Positions 45,501 to 56,000 of a DNA stretch of 64,000 nt are shown here, piece after piece. Source of the DNA: Plasmopara viticola (lineage: Eukaryota; Oomycota; Peronosporomycetes; Peronosporales; Peronosporaceae); assembly GCA_001695595.3 (NCBI GenBank), contig MBPM02000003.1:310001-374000 (forward strand), read 5' to 3'. The notes under the pieces are model-generated. The model did no database searches. It saw only the letters and a list, made by a program, of their open reading frames with translations, and was not told where the DNA came from. Within the stretch, counting starts at the first letter, position 1. The number at the start of each line of letters is the position of its first letter. Made by a program: the position numbers and the translations under genes.

Positions 45501-48500
45501 AGAAATTATTATATCTCACGAAGAATTATATTTGAAACGTCTTGGCTAGCACGCTGTAGGACGCTCTGCTTAGAGCGATATGTAGATTTCTGCGATCAAA
45601 TTACACGCAAATCTGTATATTGGTAAGCTTGAGAATTAAATTCGAACGACGGACCCGATAAATTCTACATTTTTTTTAAAAATTGCCAAGTCGAAGCGCG
45701 AAGTGTTTGTGTCGAGCTGGTGAATTGACTGTATATTTTAGATTGGTCACATGCTTTAGCATAAATATGCTTTTGTGGCCATTTTTTTTCACGTGTAAAA
45801 AAGATTTTAAACCCAACAAGTTATTATCTCTAAATTTGTTCGACAAGGCCCTAGCATAGTCTTGCTTGTCGAGATGCGGATCGAATCCGTACCTTTCAAA
45901 CTGTTTTTTTGCCTTTAGCACCTACCTTGTGTTTACATAAACCGAAGTGATCGTGGCCCGTAATCAGATTACAAGCTTGGAGAAACGCTCGGTGCTAAAA
46001 AGAAAACCATTCCGCGCTCCAATAGCGAGAAGTCACAGTGCATGTGTACCTTCACCAGCTCTTCAGTGCTTGCCTTTGTGGCTAGATCCTTTTCATATGC
46101 CTGCCGCGAGCTTAAAAAGATTAATAATAGCCTAAGGGTGATCAAAAAGAAAGAAAAAGAAAGTAAGCATATAACGCAATATTGACGTATTTTTTTAGAT
46201 CCGTCTCTAGCCACAGAGCTAAACCTTTTGCATGGAGCCTTAGCTCTAAAATTAGCTACACATCAAGGAATAGTCTTCGGTGGGCGTACAACCCATTGAG
46301 CATTGTAAAGCGACTGGCCAAGGCAAATATGGAATATCTCATGGAAAACAGAAAAGAGATTACACTTTCTCCTCCGCATTATAGATATCTTCTTTATGAT
46401 CGTCGCTGGTCGATCTTGGGCGACTCTGACGAAAGAACGCTAGCATGTTCGCAAATATTTACAAAAATACCATCGAGGAGCCTTTTCCAATCCATAGAGG
46501 CGAGCGATAAATTTGCTCAGTACGCGTGCTCGTCCAGTGATTATGTCTATCACAAAACCTTTGCAAAGGTTCCAATAGCCCATCTACCGGATTGACTACA
46601 AGGGCTATCAAGGTGTGAGGGGGTCACACAGCACCTAATGACTATGAAGCAGAACGGAAAATATATGATCACCTAGTGATTGATCGCTTACTGTCCCTGA
46701 CCTTAAGGGGATTGCTGTGTGCTATAGAAGGCGGCTTAGTATCCTTGAAAAAGATATTGTGTATCTCTATGCTACATTCAAGTCTCATCAAGTGATCTAA
46801 TTTAATTAAGCAATCATGGCTTCTTTTTTTGTCTTTGGAATAACTATTATCGTGAATCGACGATAAAGACATCAGTAAGGTGTTCTCCGTGCGCTAGGAA
46901 CCACAGACCTTTTTAGCGTCTTTCACATAAAAGCTCGGTCAGATGTAAGTCCCGATGTATCTTTTCTTCAGAAAACTTTAAAACATTTCATCAAAAGAGA
47001 AAAAAACTAATAATCACGACTCTTATGGCTTTAATCGAAAAATGGTCTCAAGAATTGTGTGGTGGAGTGGCTCTCGCAAAACTTGCGAGGTTTTAATACC
47101 ATACTGCTCCTCGGTTGCCAACCAATAGAGGAACTACTTAATGCGAGGATGTGTTTTGTGGGACTCAACTTCTTCTGGAGTTGATATCACGTCGTCCAGT
47201 CAGTGATAAATTTCCTGTTACAAGGCTTAAAGCTCGTAGCGTAGGGTGTATGTGTGGGTCAAATACTTTTGCCGCCAGTACATAACCTATATAAACTTGT
47301 CTTTATGAAAATCTTGAGTCGTTTCAATTTTCAACCAGGTTGGACTCCAAGTTTAACTCTATAGACGGGGCTTCCCGAGCCTGTACTGCCTGAGCTCTAA
47401 AGATTATACTTTGCTCAAGGATGGTAACACCATGATGCTTTCAAAATATCTATAATTAACACCAGATCAAATGGATCATGTCAATTTTATGCGCTTAAAG
47501 GATTCCATGTGATTAGGTCTCATAAACGATCAATTGCGTGATCGTGATAGCAACATTTGTCACTCAATCTGCTCCAGTGCTTTCAATTCTTAAGAGAACA
47601 AGTCCACAGGGCACCATATCAATTAAAAGGATAATTGAGTACGACGCTATATTTAACTTTTAGAACAGCTATGAGCTACTTCAAATTTTACAATCCTGAT
47701 TTTCTTGCGTATCTAATTATCTGCGATCCATCAGTCAAATCATGACCAAAATAAGGGATGACGTGAGAATAAAGTGTTCTTGTCACAAGTGCCGATACAT
47801 AAGAAAACGTCTCAAGCCTACCTTTAAAGAGGCTTAAGGATGACTAGTCATGTCACTAGGACCAATGGATTAGCAACTCAAGGCTAAGGCTTAAGGCGCA
47901 CCTACACATGTAAGAAAAATCACTACATCTCTTTTGTAAAAAGAAAGGCAACTCGACCGCGAATAGTCATATAGGTATGGCGCTTGCAATTCGATTCTTA
48001 AGAGGCCGGGCCAAAGGCAAATCCGCCAGAGAATTTCGTGTCTCGGGGATAAATAAGAAGGCGAATAAAAACAACGTTCATTTGTCGAGCTTTAAATTAC
48101 ACCAGCGCTCACGCTATTTTGTGTGCAAGCATGGAAGCCGTTGACGGCTTCCATTTCTGAGCCGCGAATCTCAAACAAATCAAGGCCACTGTGCGCATAA
48201 TCTAAGCACGACTGCCTGAAGGCCGCTGCTATCTATCAATAAAAGAAATGAAGTTTCTTATGTAAACATCGATCCTAATTTGTTGCACGGTGGAATATAG
48301 TAGGAGAAAAGACATAGATCCCAAAATAATTTGTTTGGCATTATGCCGTAGCCAGACATCAAAAGCTGAATTATCCCTGACCCACGATGAATATAAATTG
48401 CACTATACAAAAAGTACTTTTATATGATAGTTGCGTCTAAAGCCAGTAAATTTAACGAGGGGAAAAATTAGTAAAATTAAACATCATGATGATATTGAGG

Positions 48501-49153
48501 CAATAATGCAGCCGATGGAATAATACAATACGATTTTTCATCTTATATCGCTCGTTAAATTTGTATTTAATACATTTGATGATATAAGAGCTTCACCCAC
48601 TTGACCATCTGAACCGGGATTTGACGTGTTTACTGATGTGTATATAAATGATGTTGCGACGCTGCCTTATCGCAGTATGGGTTTTCCATATATGCCGTGG
48701 CAATGACAGTGCTAAGAAGTACCCGAAGGATGGGTGCAAGTACAGCTTTTTTGACAGGTGCAGTCTCTTAAAGCTGTCGGTGCAGCCGTTATCACAGGCG
48801 CCGTCTTGGGTGTTGAGGTCAGTTTTGGTACACAGACAACTTTGAAAGCCAAAGTATGATTTTCGAAGGCGCTTTGTTAAATATATAATAAGCTATCGTC
48901 TGACATTTCTCTTTGCATTTTTTATCGTCATAAACAATCCGGTTTCGCGTATAAGTGTGAACAAACACTCCTCCTTAACATTTTACTTGTAATCCATGTC
49001 ATAGTAAGGGACGATGTAATGAACCGTTTTAAAAAGACGAAGCTTCTGCGGTGAAAGGTGCTTCTTCTTTAAACAAGATTTGTGTTTTCTAGTGCACGAC
49101 CAGCACCCTATCGGTATTTCTTATGGGTCGCAAACTGCATATTTCGAAAAAAA
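42537..49153. other. 6.6 kb gene-poor AT-rich region
   Basis: No supported gene. Many short frames are present on both strands, none with recognised motifs. The longest, 46182-46595 plus, has no homology I can name. A frame at 48648-48845 starts with a signal-peptide-like stretch but is too short to trust. A perfect hairpin lies at 48131-48154. The first ~200 bases left of 42740 hold the channel gene promoter. Confidence 0.5.
48131..48154. repeat. Perfect 11-base hairpin
   Basis: Arms ATGGAAGCCGT (48131-48141) and ACGGCTTCCAT (48144-48154) are separated by two bases. The hairpin stands alone in non-coding DNA, with no run of T after it. It may be an RNA structure or chance. Confidence 0.6.
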
Positions 49154-49921
49154 GGGAATCGTTTAACTGTTGGTACCCTTTTTGTATACTGCCGGTACCC
49201 CTTGATTTTAGCTAATGAGATTAGTTCATTCTATCATGTTAATGAACACAGTGTTTTTTCAATTAATGAAAAGAGAATGCAATACCCATCCGGTACCCGT
49301 TTTTGTCAACTGCCGGTACTCCTTGTTTTTAAAGAAATAACTCCCACTCTTTCCAACGTCACGATCAGCTGGCCAAGGTCAAGTACCACCACGCCAAAAA
49401 GAGTGCCGTTGCCGATGTGCAGCATGGGCCAATTTTAGACCCTCTTGCGAAAAAAAATTCTCTTGCCGCGATGAATGGTGCCTATAGGCAGTACAGAATG
49501 CGCAATAATATCCCAGAAGTAAGTGTATGACCCAGTTTTGCTACTCAAAGTTTAACCACCATCTAATTATAGTTCTTGAGCAGCAAGGCTGCCGCGGTTT
49601 GTTCAAATCAACCATGGGATATCCATGCGCCCATGACTTTCGACTTCGTGCGAATCGGCCTCTCGTTTTCGAAGACTTCGACACGCATTGGTGGCTTCAA
49701 GCTCCAATACGTGTAGCTGTAGACGAGGGTATTCCGGAATCTCCAATGAGTGGGATGCTACGAAAATTCACCGACGTTTACGATGATGAAATCCTCGCAC
49801 ATCGATAGCGCCGAATGCTGGAACACATGCGACTCCCATCGATAAAATGAACTAATCTCATTGGTTAAAATAAAGAGGTACCGGTAGTTTACTAAAAGGG
49901 TACCGGCAGTTTAACGAACCC
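49154..49921 (+). mobile_element. Truncated Mutator-like (MULE) element with terminal inverted repeats
   Basis: The left end (49154-49235, GGGAATCGTTTAACTG start) and right end (49845-49921) are imperfect inverted repeats of about 75 bases. They share TTAACTG, GGTACC boxes and TGAACTAATCTCATT. Both ends start GGG when read inward. The flanks CGAAAAAAA (49145-49153) and CGAAAAAAT (49922-49930) look like a 9-base target-site duplication with one difference, the length typical of Mutator elements. Part of the left repeat (the GGTACC/CTGCCGGTAC module) is repeated again at about 49288-49340. The inside holds a transposase C-terminal fragment (49527-49808). At 768 bases the element is an internal-deletion derivative. 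Confidence 0.78.
49527..49808 (+). pseudogene. MULE transposase C-terminal fragment
   Basis: A 93-codon frame with CRGLFKSTMGYPCAHDFRL followed by PLVFEDFDTHWWL. This is the pattern of the C-terminal CCHC/SWIM-like zinc region of Mutator-type transposases (a cysteine, then GxPCxH, then HWW). The catalytic DDE part is missing. It is enclosed by the terminal inverted repeats described separately. It is a remnant without its own function. Confidence 0.65.
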
Positions 49922-50284
49922 CGAAAAAATTGGAATAGATATTGTCCCTGCATTAATTACAAAGTCGAAGTAATTGCACGTAATTTTTCTTAGACCAAGT
50001 TAATTTTTAGACATTAAACGTCTCTTTAAGCGTCGGTTTAGTGAATGGTCATTCATTGGAAAGTCGTATATCTCGTTTGGTGCTTTGTAACCCCGCACGG
50101 AATTTTGCGGCATATGTCTCATGAGCCGTTTAATCAGAAGCGGAGAAATGTGGCTCTATCTCGCATATTGAAATAAAAAGACTTGTCAGCTTTTTTGCAA
50201 AGTATGTTGGGAAATTCTGTAGTGAGCAAAGATACGTTTGTTATGCTAAAAGCACCGCGCGCAACATCAACATCGTCAATTAAA
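49922..50284. other. Intergenic region
   Basis: The 3' flank of the dienoyl-CoA isomerase gene and the right flank of the MULE. No gene seen. Confidence 0.5.
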
Positions 50285-51247
50285 TTAATCATTGCGGAAT
50301 GTAGGCTCTGTCTTGTTCATGGCCGCATTCACAGCCTCCACCAAGTCTTCACTGTACAACACAGCGGCATTGTGGTAGCGGATCTGCTCCAAAGAATCCT
50401 CTGTCGAGTGATTCCGTTGAAAGTGAATAGTCTGCTTAATGCCACGAATTGTAAGCGGACTTTTTCTGGCAATAACTTTTGCCACGTCCCCTACAAACTT
50501 CATCAGCTTCTCCTGGTCAGGCAAAGCCTTAAGCACTAGGCCGAGTTTTTCTGCCTCCAGTCCACCAAAAGTGCGACCCGTGAAGGCCAATTCCTTGGCT
50601 CGTTGCTCGCCTACTAATTTAGGCAGACGTTGCAGCGTACCCAAATCCGCAATGATAGCCATATCTACCTCTTTTATGCTAAAAACAGCGCTCACGTCAG
50701 CATAGCATAGGTCGCAGGCGGAAATAAAGTCCACGCCAGCACCAACGCAAGGCCCGTGCACGGCTGCAATGACTGGAACCCGACATTTTTCAGCAGCCGA
50801 AATGACCTTTTGAAAACTGTTGATAACACGCATGAGACTCTCTCGCTTGCGACCTTCACACGACTCTTTCATCGCGACCTTTTGCATCTGTGCAAAGACA
50901 TCTAAATCCATGCCGCTCGTAAAGCCACGCCCTTCCCCGGACACAACGACGGCTTTAACATTTACATCCTTCTCCACCAATTTAAAAGCCTTCGCCAGCT
51001 CCACCCACATTTGCATATTCATAGCATTTACAACCTTGGGGCGATTAAGTTTCAAGTGCAGCACGCCAGAGCTGACATCCTCGTTGGCGAAGCCCACCGA
51101 CAACGTATCGAATTTAGTGGATTCCACATCCAGCGCCTTGGGGGTCCCTGTCATCCAATCAACAATATGTTCACGGTTGCTCCTGGATACATAGCGACAG
51201 TGTAGCACCGTGGCGCTGAGACTTCGTGCACTGCGAAGAGCAAGCAT
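50285..51247 (-). CDS. ECH1: Delta(3,5)-delta(2,4)-dienoyl-CoA isomerase (enoyl-CoA hydratase/isomerase family)
   Basis: A single-exon frame of 320 residues with ATG at 51247. The N-terminus (MLALRSARSLSATVLHCRYVSRS) is Arg/Ser-rich without acids, as expected for a mitochondrial presequence; no peroxisomal SKL is seen at the end. The crotonase fold shows GRGFTSGMDL (about 107-116, oxyanion-hole segment), GPCVGAGVDFISACD (about 165-179) and FSIKEVDMAIIADLGTLQRLP (about 190-210, the signature of the dienoyl isomerase branch). It matches ECH1 at the catalytic acids (Asp in GVD, Glu in KEVD, Asp in ADLG). The enzyme shifts conjugated double bonds during beta-oxidation of unsaturated fatty acids. 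The gene lies 78 bases downstream of the SLC25 carrier gene on the same strand. Family is sure; the exact isomerase branch is likely. Confidence 0.88.
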   Translation of the reverse strand: MLALRSARSLSATVLHCRYVSRSNREHIVDWMTGTPKALDVESTKFDTLSVGFANEDVSSGVLHLKLNRPKVVNAMNMQMWVELAKAFKLVEKDVNVKAVVVSGEGRGFTSGMDLDVFAQMQKVAMKESCEGRKRESLMRVINSFQKVISAAEKCRVPVIAAVHGPCVGAGVDFISACDLCYADVSAVFSIKEVDMAIIADLGTLQRLPKLVGEQRAKELAFTGRTFGGLEAEKLGLVLKALPDQEKLMKFVGDVAKVIARKSPLTIRGIKQTIHFQRNHSTEDSLEQIRYHNAAVLYSEDLVEAVNAAMNKTEPTFRND

Positions 51248-51325
51248 TTTAACTAAGGATCCAACGCAAAGAAGTCATGTAAACCACATTGAAAATGTGT
51301 ACGAATTATATGGTTTCTAATATGC

Positions 51326-52421
51326 TCAGTCTCGTATCATGTTCTTAAGGAGCTCAGAGGACTTCTCGTAACCGTAAAATGTTACTGCGCTGCAAGGAAA
51401 TGCTCGTACACAAGCAGTACCCAAACCACTGAAAAAGATCCGCCAGCCGCCAAGACGATACAACTGACGAGTCTGATACGCAATTTTGTGTTCGCCCGAC
51501 TTGTAATCCACTGGCAGTGTCTGTATGGCAGATTTGATCACTATGGTATTGTACAAACATTGAGCACAAAATTAGTGTGCATCGAACTCCCTTTTTGCTG
51601 AGTCCTGCAACCTACGCACCGTCAAAGGGGTAAGAAACTACCCACGAAGCCACACCAGCAACACCACCCGCAGTCAGCATAGACGTGGAAGAATTAATGT
51701 CTCTGTCTATCATCAAGCGCTTTGTGTATTCATAGATCCAAAAGTAGACGGCGAACGATGGCACTTCACGCCATAATGTGCACGTCAAGCCAAGGAACAA
51801 GCCAGGCATACCTCTGGACTGATAGATGTGACGGATGCAGTCCATTGGGCCACGATACTGACTGCTCCTGCATCCATTCTGCACCTGCAGCTTGCATTTG
51901 ATGAGCTCTGCAGGTGCCAGTGGAATTGTCTGCCAAAAGCCTCCGACAGCTCCAGCATAAAAAACGGATTTAAGTGTTGCATATTCCGGATTTTCGTCGA
52001 TCCTTTTAAGTGTGCGCTCGTAGATTGCAAACATTATGGCATTTGTTGCCGCGCTGCCGATTAAGGGTGACGTCATGCCTTTGAAAAGACCCGAAAAGCC
52101 TTCATGCTTTATCTGAAAAAAAAAGTATTCGTAAGTCCTCATGCAAAACTGCGATCTTAATTTTAGTTGTTGGAAAAAGCTGTAGCTTACTGTTTGATTA
52201 GCGCAGTCAAGTGCACCGCTGTAGAGCTTGCTGTACGTCTGTAATCGTACTTTGACCTACACGACCACGACACATAGCACTCAGTTGTGATTGTAACTCA
52301 CATTTCCTGTTAAAAGACTTACAGTGTCAAACGGTTGTCCTACGACGACGCCAGCAATACCACCAACAGTGCCGGCGGTAAGGTCAATAAGTACTGCGCA
52401 TCTCTCCAACTTATCCGCCAT
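51326..52421 (-). CDS. Mitochondrial carrier (SLC25) protein, acylcarnitine/ornithine-carrier-like
   Basis: Four exons on the minus strand: 52421-52323, 52256-52191, 52112-51620 and 51540-51326. They are separated by introns of 66, 78 and 79 bases with GT-AG ends, and together encode 290 residues. The three carrier repeats show PFDTVKVRLQT, PAELIKCKLQVQ and YPFDVIKSAIQT, the PX[DE]XX[KR] matrix-gate motifs. There are six membrane helices and the usual length. Repeat 2 having PAELIKC, and repeat 1 GGIAGVVVGQPFDTVK, points to the carnitine/acylcarnitine-ornithine branch in the inner mitochondrial membrane. The actual substrate cannot be read from the sequence. If it were the acylcarnitine branch, the neighbouring dienoyl-CoA isomerase would act in the same pathway. 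The start ATG is 203 bases from the divergent eS10 start. Confidence 0.87.
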
Positions 52422-52624
52422 TAAACTCGGTCACGCCGTTGACGTGTCTGCGTGGTGCGATTGGCTCAACAGATATCACTGCCGCATGCAATACCGGTAT
52501 TACCGGTAGCAGTGATTGGCAGGGGCTAATGTCGAGGCATTCTGGTTTTCCTTCAAACCTCGCCACATATTTCCCGTGAAGATCCGCACTCGCCGGCAAG
52601 CTTTCTTGACATTCGTTTGTCATC
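52422..52624. promoter_or_regulatory. Divergent promoter between carrier and eS10 genes
   Basis: 203 bases lie between two start codons pointing away from each other, so both promoters must share this stretch. It contains a short palindromic ATACCGGTATTACCGGTA (about 52492-52509). No experimentally known element is recognised. Confidence 0.5.
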
Positions 52625-53059
52625 ATGTTGGTAGCTAAAGCAAATCGCATCGCTGTGTACTCGTACCTTTTCAAGGAAGGCGTTATGGTGGCCAAAAAGG
52701 ACTTTTCATTGCCTAAGCACGAGGCCGTGGACGTGCCCAATCTCCAGGTCATCAAGCTCATGCAGTCGCTTAAGTCACGTGGTTACGTCAAGGAAACATT
52801 CAACTGGCAATGGTTTTACTGGTACCTCACGAACGAGGGCATCGAATACCTGCGCTCTTACCTGCATCTACCTGCTGAGATCGTGCCAGCCACGCTAAAG
52901 AAACAGGCTGCTCGCCCTACACGCCCGCAGGCCCCATCGGCTGGTGGATTTGGCCGTGGCCGTTTTGACAAAGAGAAGGGTGTCGGTCCGTCTGGCGACT
53001 TCAACCCAGAGTTCCTCCAGGGTGGCCAAGACGGCTACCGTCGCGAGGCTTCTAATTAA
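52625..53059 (+). CDS. RPS10: 40S ribosomal protein S10 (eS10)
   Basis: A single-exon frame of 144 residues. The N-terminal S10/plectin domain is nearly complete and very conserved: [59 protein letters not shown] and EIVPATLKK. The tail is Arg/Gly-rich ([13 protein letters not shown]). It is a component of the small ribosomal subunit in the cytosol. The length is slightly below that of animal eS10 (about 165), the difference being in the tail. The start is the first ATG, matching the family start ([10 protein letters not shown]). It is divergent with the mitochondrial carrier gene. Confidence 0.96.
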   Translation: MLVAKANRIAVYSYLFKEGVMVAKKDFSLPKHEAVDVPNLQVIKLMQSLKSRGYVKETFNWQWFYWYLTNEGIEYLRSYLHLPAEIVPATLKKQAARPTRPQAPSAGGFGRGRFDKEKGVGPSGDFNPEFLQGGQDGYRREASN

Positions 53060-56000
53060 TTCCTAGGGTGATTACGAAAGAAAGCAAGGCTAGAATAATA
53101 GATCTCCTCGGACTATTGGCATCGAATTGATTTTGATATGTAAATGAAAAGCTATTGAGGTGCCACAATCGTTGCTGTTAAGCAACCACTTGTAGTATAC
53201 CGCGTAGCTTTTTTGACGCTAACAGCCATGGCTTTCGGTACTATGCAGATCTATACGCAATCAAACCTGTTCGAATAAGCAGGGAAACAAAATGTAGACT
53301 ACAGTTTGAAGGCTTTAAGGCCACGTCGCCGGTTGGGTCATTTTCATATGGCTAGTCACTTTTTAATCTGTGCAGCTTTGAATTTTACTTGTTGCGTCTA
53401 CACAATGGCTTACTTGAATGATCATATAATATACAGTAAGAAACGAACTTTTCGTGCAAGAAATCTTGCGTTGTCTCGCTTCTTATGTATAATACCTTTA
53501 TGTAGCGTCGAGCTCTCACGAGAAATAAGATCTTTTTGAAAATGAAGCGCGCAGAGATGTCAGTGCTGTTGAGGTCCGGTCTGTATACATTAGGCTCACA
53601 GCGATGGATGCAAAAACGAGGCCATTTAACGCCTGTAATGTGCAGTCATGCTCTTGTGCTGCAAAAACAGTCTCATCAGCCCAGACGCAGCCCTCGCATT
53701 CAGTGCTCCTATCACACGATGACTAATTCGGTTAATTTTTACTTATGCGCGCAGCCGAGCATTGTGCTTATAAATGGCTGAACGAACAAAGTAGATCGAA
53801 CTTTGACGGGTCAGTGTGCAACTTGGAGTAGTTTTTTGGTAGTCTTAAGATCATACCTCGCACGCAACTTCGTAGCAACAATGCAAAAAAAATCTTTGAG
53901 AATAATGTCTGCACCATGGTTAGTCTCCAGCATTATCGTCAAAGCGACTTGCATGAAAGATTGGGAATATGGTGCCATCAATCGGTTGGAGCACATTTTT
54001 CAGCGAGGTAAACAATGTAACCAGGCGGTCCACATGCTCAACAACCAAGACGTCGCTATACAACTGTTTGCTTCGCTTGTCCCTCACAGTTCGCAGAGCT
54101 TCAACGCAACTTCCACCGCCATGAGACAGCGGAAAGAGGCGCGCTCCGCATCAGGGCGAGATGCTTGACCCTGGGATCCCCACTGTGAAAGAGGGATCTC
54201 GCCAGGAGTCCAGTTGAAAATGAATAAAAGCCTCTTCCGACTGTCGGATTAAATGAGAGTGATAAATGACGAAGCGTGTGAGGGAAGGAATACCTGCGCA
54301 ACCAATCATTTATCGACTGGATGAAAATGAGTACAAGGTACCGGTAATTTATTCTGATGTTTGATTAGTACTATTACGATAGTCGGATGTAAAAGAAAAA
54401 ACGGTTCGAGAAAATACGACGCCACATATGTACTGGTACAGTTTCTCAAAATAAACAAGCAAAACACCCCACAAAAGCAATCACGCTTCATGTTTACATA
54501 TAACGCCATGCACTAAATCGTGCCTCTCTTCCGCCTTTGCTATCGCTCTGAGAAGATAATACGTGCTTCGAATCGACAAATTCAAACTGCATTTTCTGTA
54601 GGCGTTGCGGCTGACACTCTCGCGAAGACGCTGTCGAGCTGTTTACCAAGGAAGTGCTAGATGTGTGACAACCGGTCGTTAAGCGCCTATCGACGTGTGT
54701 AAAGCCAAGCTGATTTCCCGAAAACTTTTATTATCAAAATCTAGTGTGTCGCTGTTAAGTTCAATTGCATTTTATTATTTTATAAATCAATTATCAATTA
54801 TATCTTTAAATGTAACCGGTATACTCTCTAAGGAAATTTGGTCTACTTGGAGTACATTGGGCTATATGATATTGAAAACTACATGTATTAAAAGTGCTAC
54901 TCGTACGTAGAAAATCTCTTCATACCGTTCTATCGGTATCAAATCTCTGATGTTATTGATATGATCGCTATGTAGAGGTATTTAGTGCGGGGACCTCGTG
55001 CAACACAACATATTATTTCTGCAATTGGAGCACCAGATTCAGGCGTCATGAAAATAGTAAGCTAGTGCCACCGGGTCACACCATTTATTGTGAGACATTT
55101 TCTTCATGTTTGTGCCATGTCAAAGCGAGGAGAACTGAATTTAGTTTCTGCGACCGAGAATGCACTCAACGATCCAGCGCAAGTTATTGTTGAAAACGAT
55201 AAACAGCGGGAAGAACGAATATAATACCATCGACATTGAGTGCCATATTTGATCGCCAGAACATGAGGTCGCAGTCACGCCTACGATTAGTGCGACGGCG
55301 CTACACACAAGCGACTATCTCATCAACAAATTTACTTTTCAAACCCACGAATTTATGTGACACAAGTAGAAATCGTGCGATAACGACATTTGGCTGGATA
55401 TCATGAAAGTGTCAAGCTGATTGTGGCTACTGCGCGTAATTCGGCATAGCGCCAATGGTGCGATTCAATTTAAAGCTGACAAATGTTTAATAGTGCAACA
55501 GCAAATTATGTCAGCTTTATGCGCTACTGTAGCCTTGTCATGCAGTGGCAGCAACAGAGTCATGCTCATCGGGATTGGGTCTGATGACATACAAAATGGG
55601 TCAGGCGACCGACGATTCAAGTCTTGTTGCTGGTCATAATTTGGGCACCGCAATAGAGCTTAAAAAATAGAGGACAACTGTGGTACGCTTATTCATTGTA
55701 GATGGTAGAAGTCGACTCGCCAAGATGCTTATTTGCTTTACTTTTAGCGTAGCACACGACAAAAGGCTTCTTGCTGTGCATCGGACACTTAATATCGACA
55801 AACTCAAAGTATCGTGATTGTTTACTCAATAATATTTGGCCTCATCAAATCGTATTGCAGCACAGCCGATGGCAAAGTTTTTTTTAGGTAAAACTGAGTT
55901 TAGTTATCGATAGAACCAGGATCGCCGCCAAATACTTCCTTACGGATCGAATACAGCGAGGTGCTCACATACGTGCGTCCTTCTTCAGCAGAGACGATTT

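Noticed and set aside
45870..45895. tRNA T-arm-like sequence (GGATCGAATCC)
   Set aside because: A five-pair stem can be drawn but no matching acceptor, D-arm or anticodon arm is found at the right distance.
48648..48845. Possible small secreted Cys-containing protein (65 codons)
   Set aside because: The signal-peptide-like start is followed by only a short tail with two cysteines. There are no homologs I recognise and it lies in a gene-free AT-rich stretch with many similar chance frames.
51507..51620. Carrier gene read as two separate genes because of the stop near 51612
   Set aside because: A GT-AG intron (51541-51619) joins YPFD to VIKSAIQT, restoring the third carrier motif.
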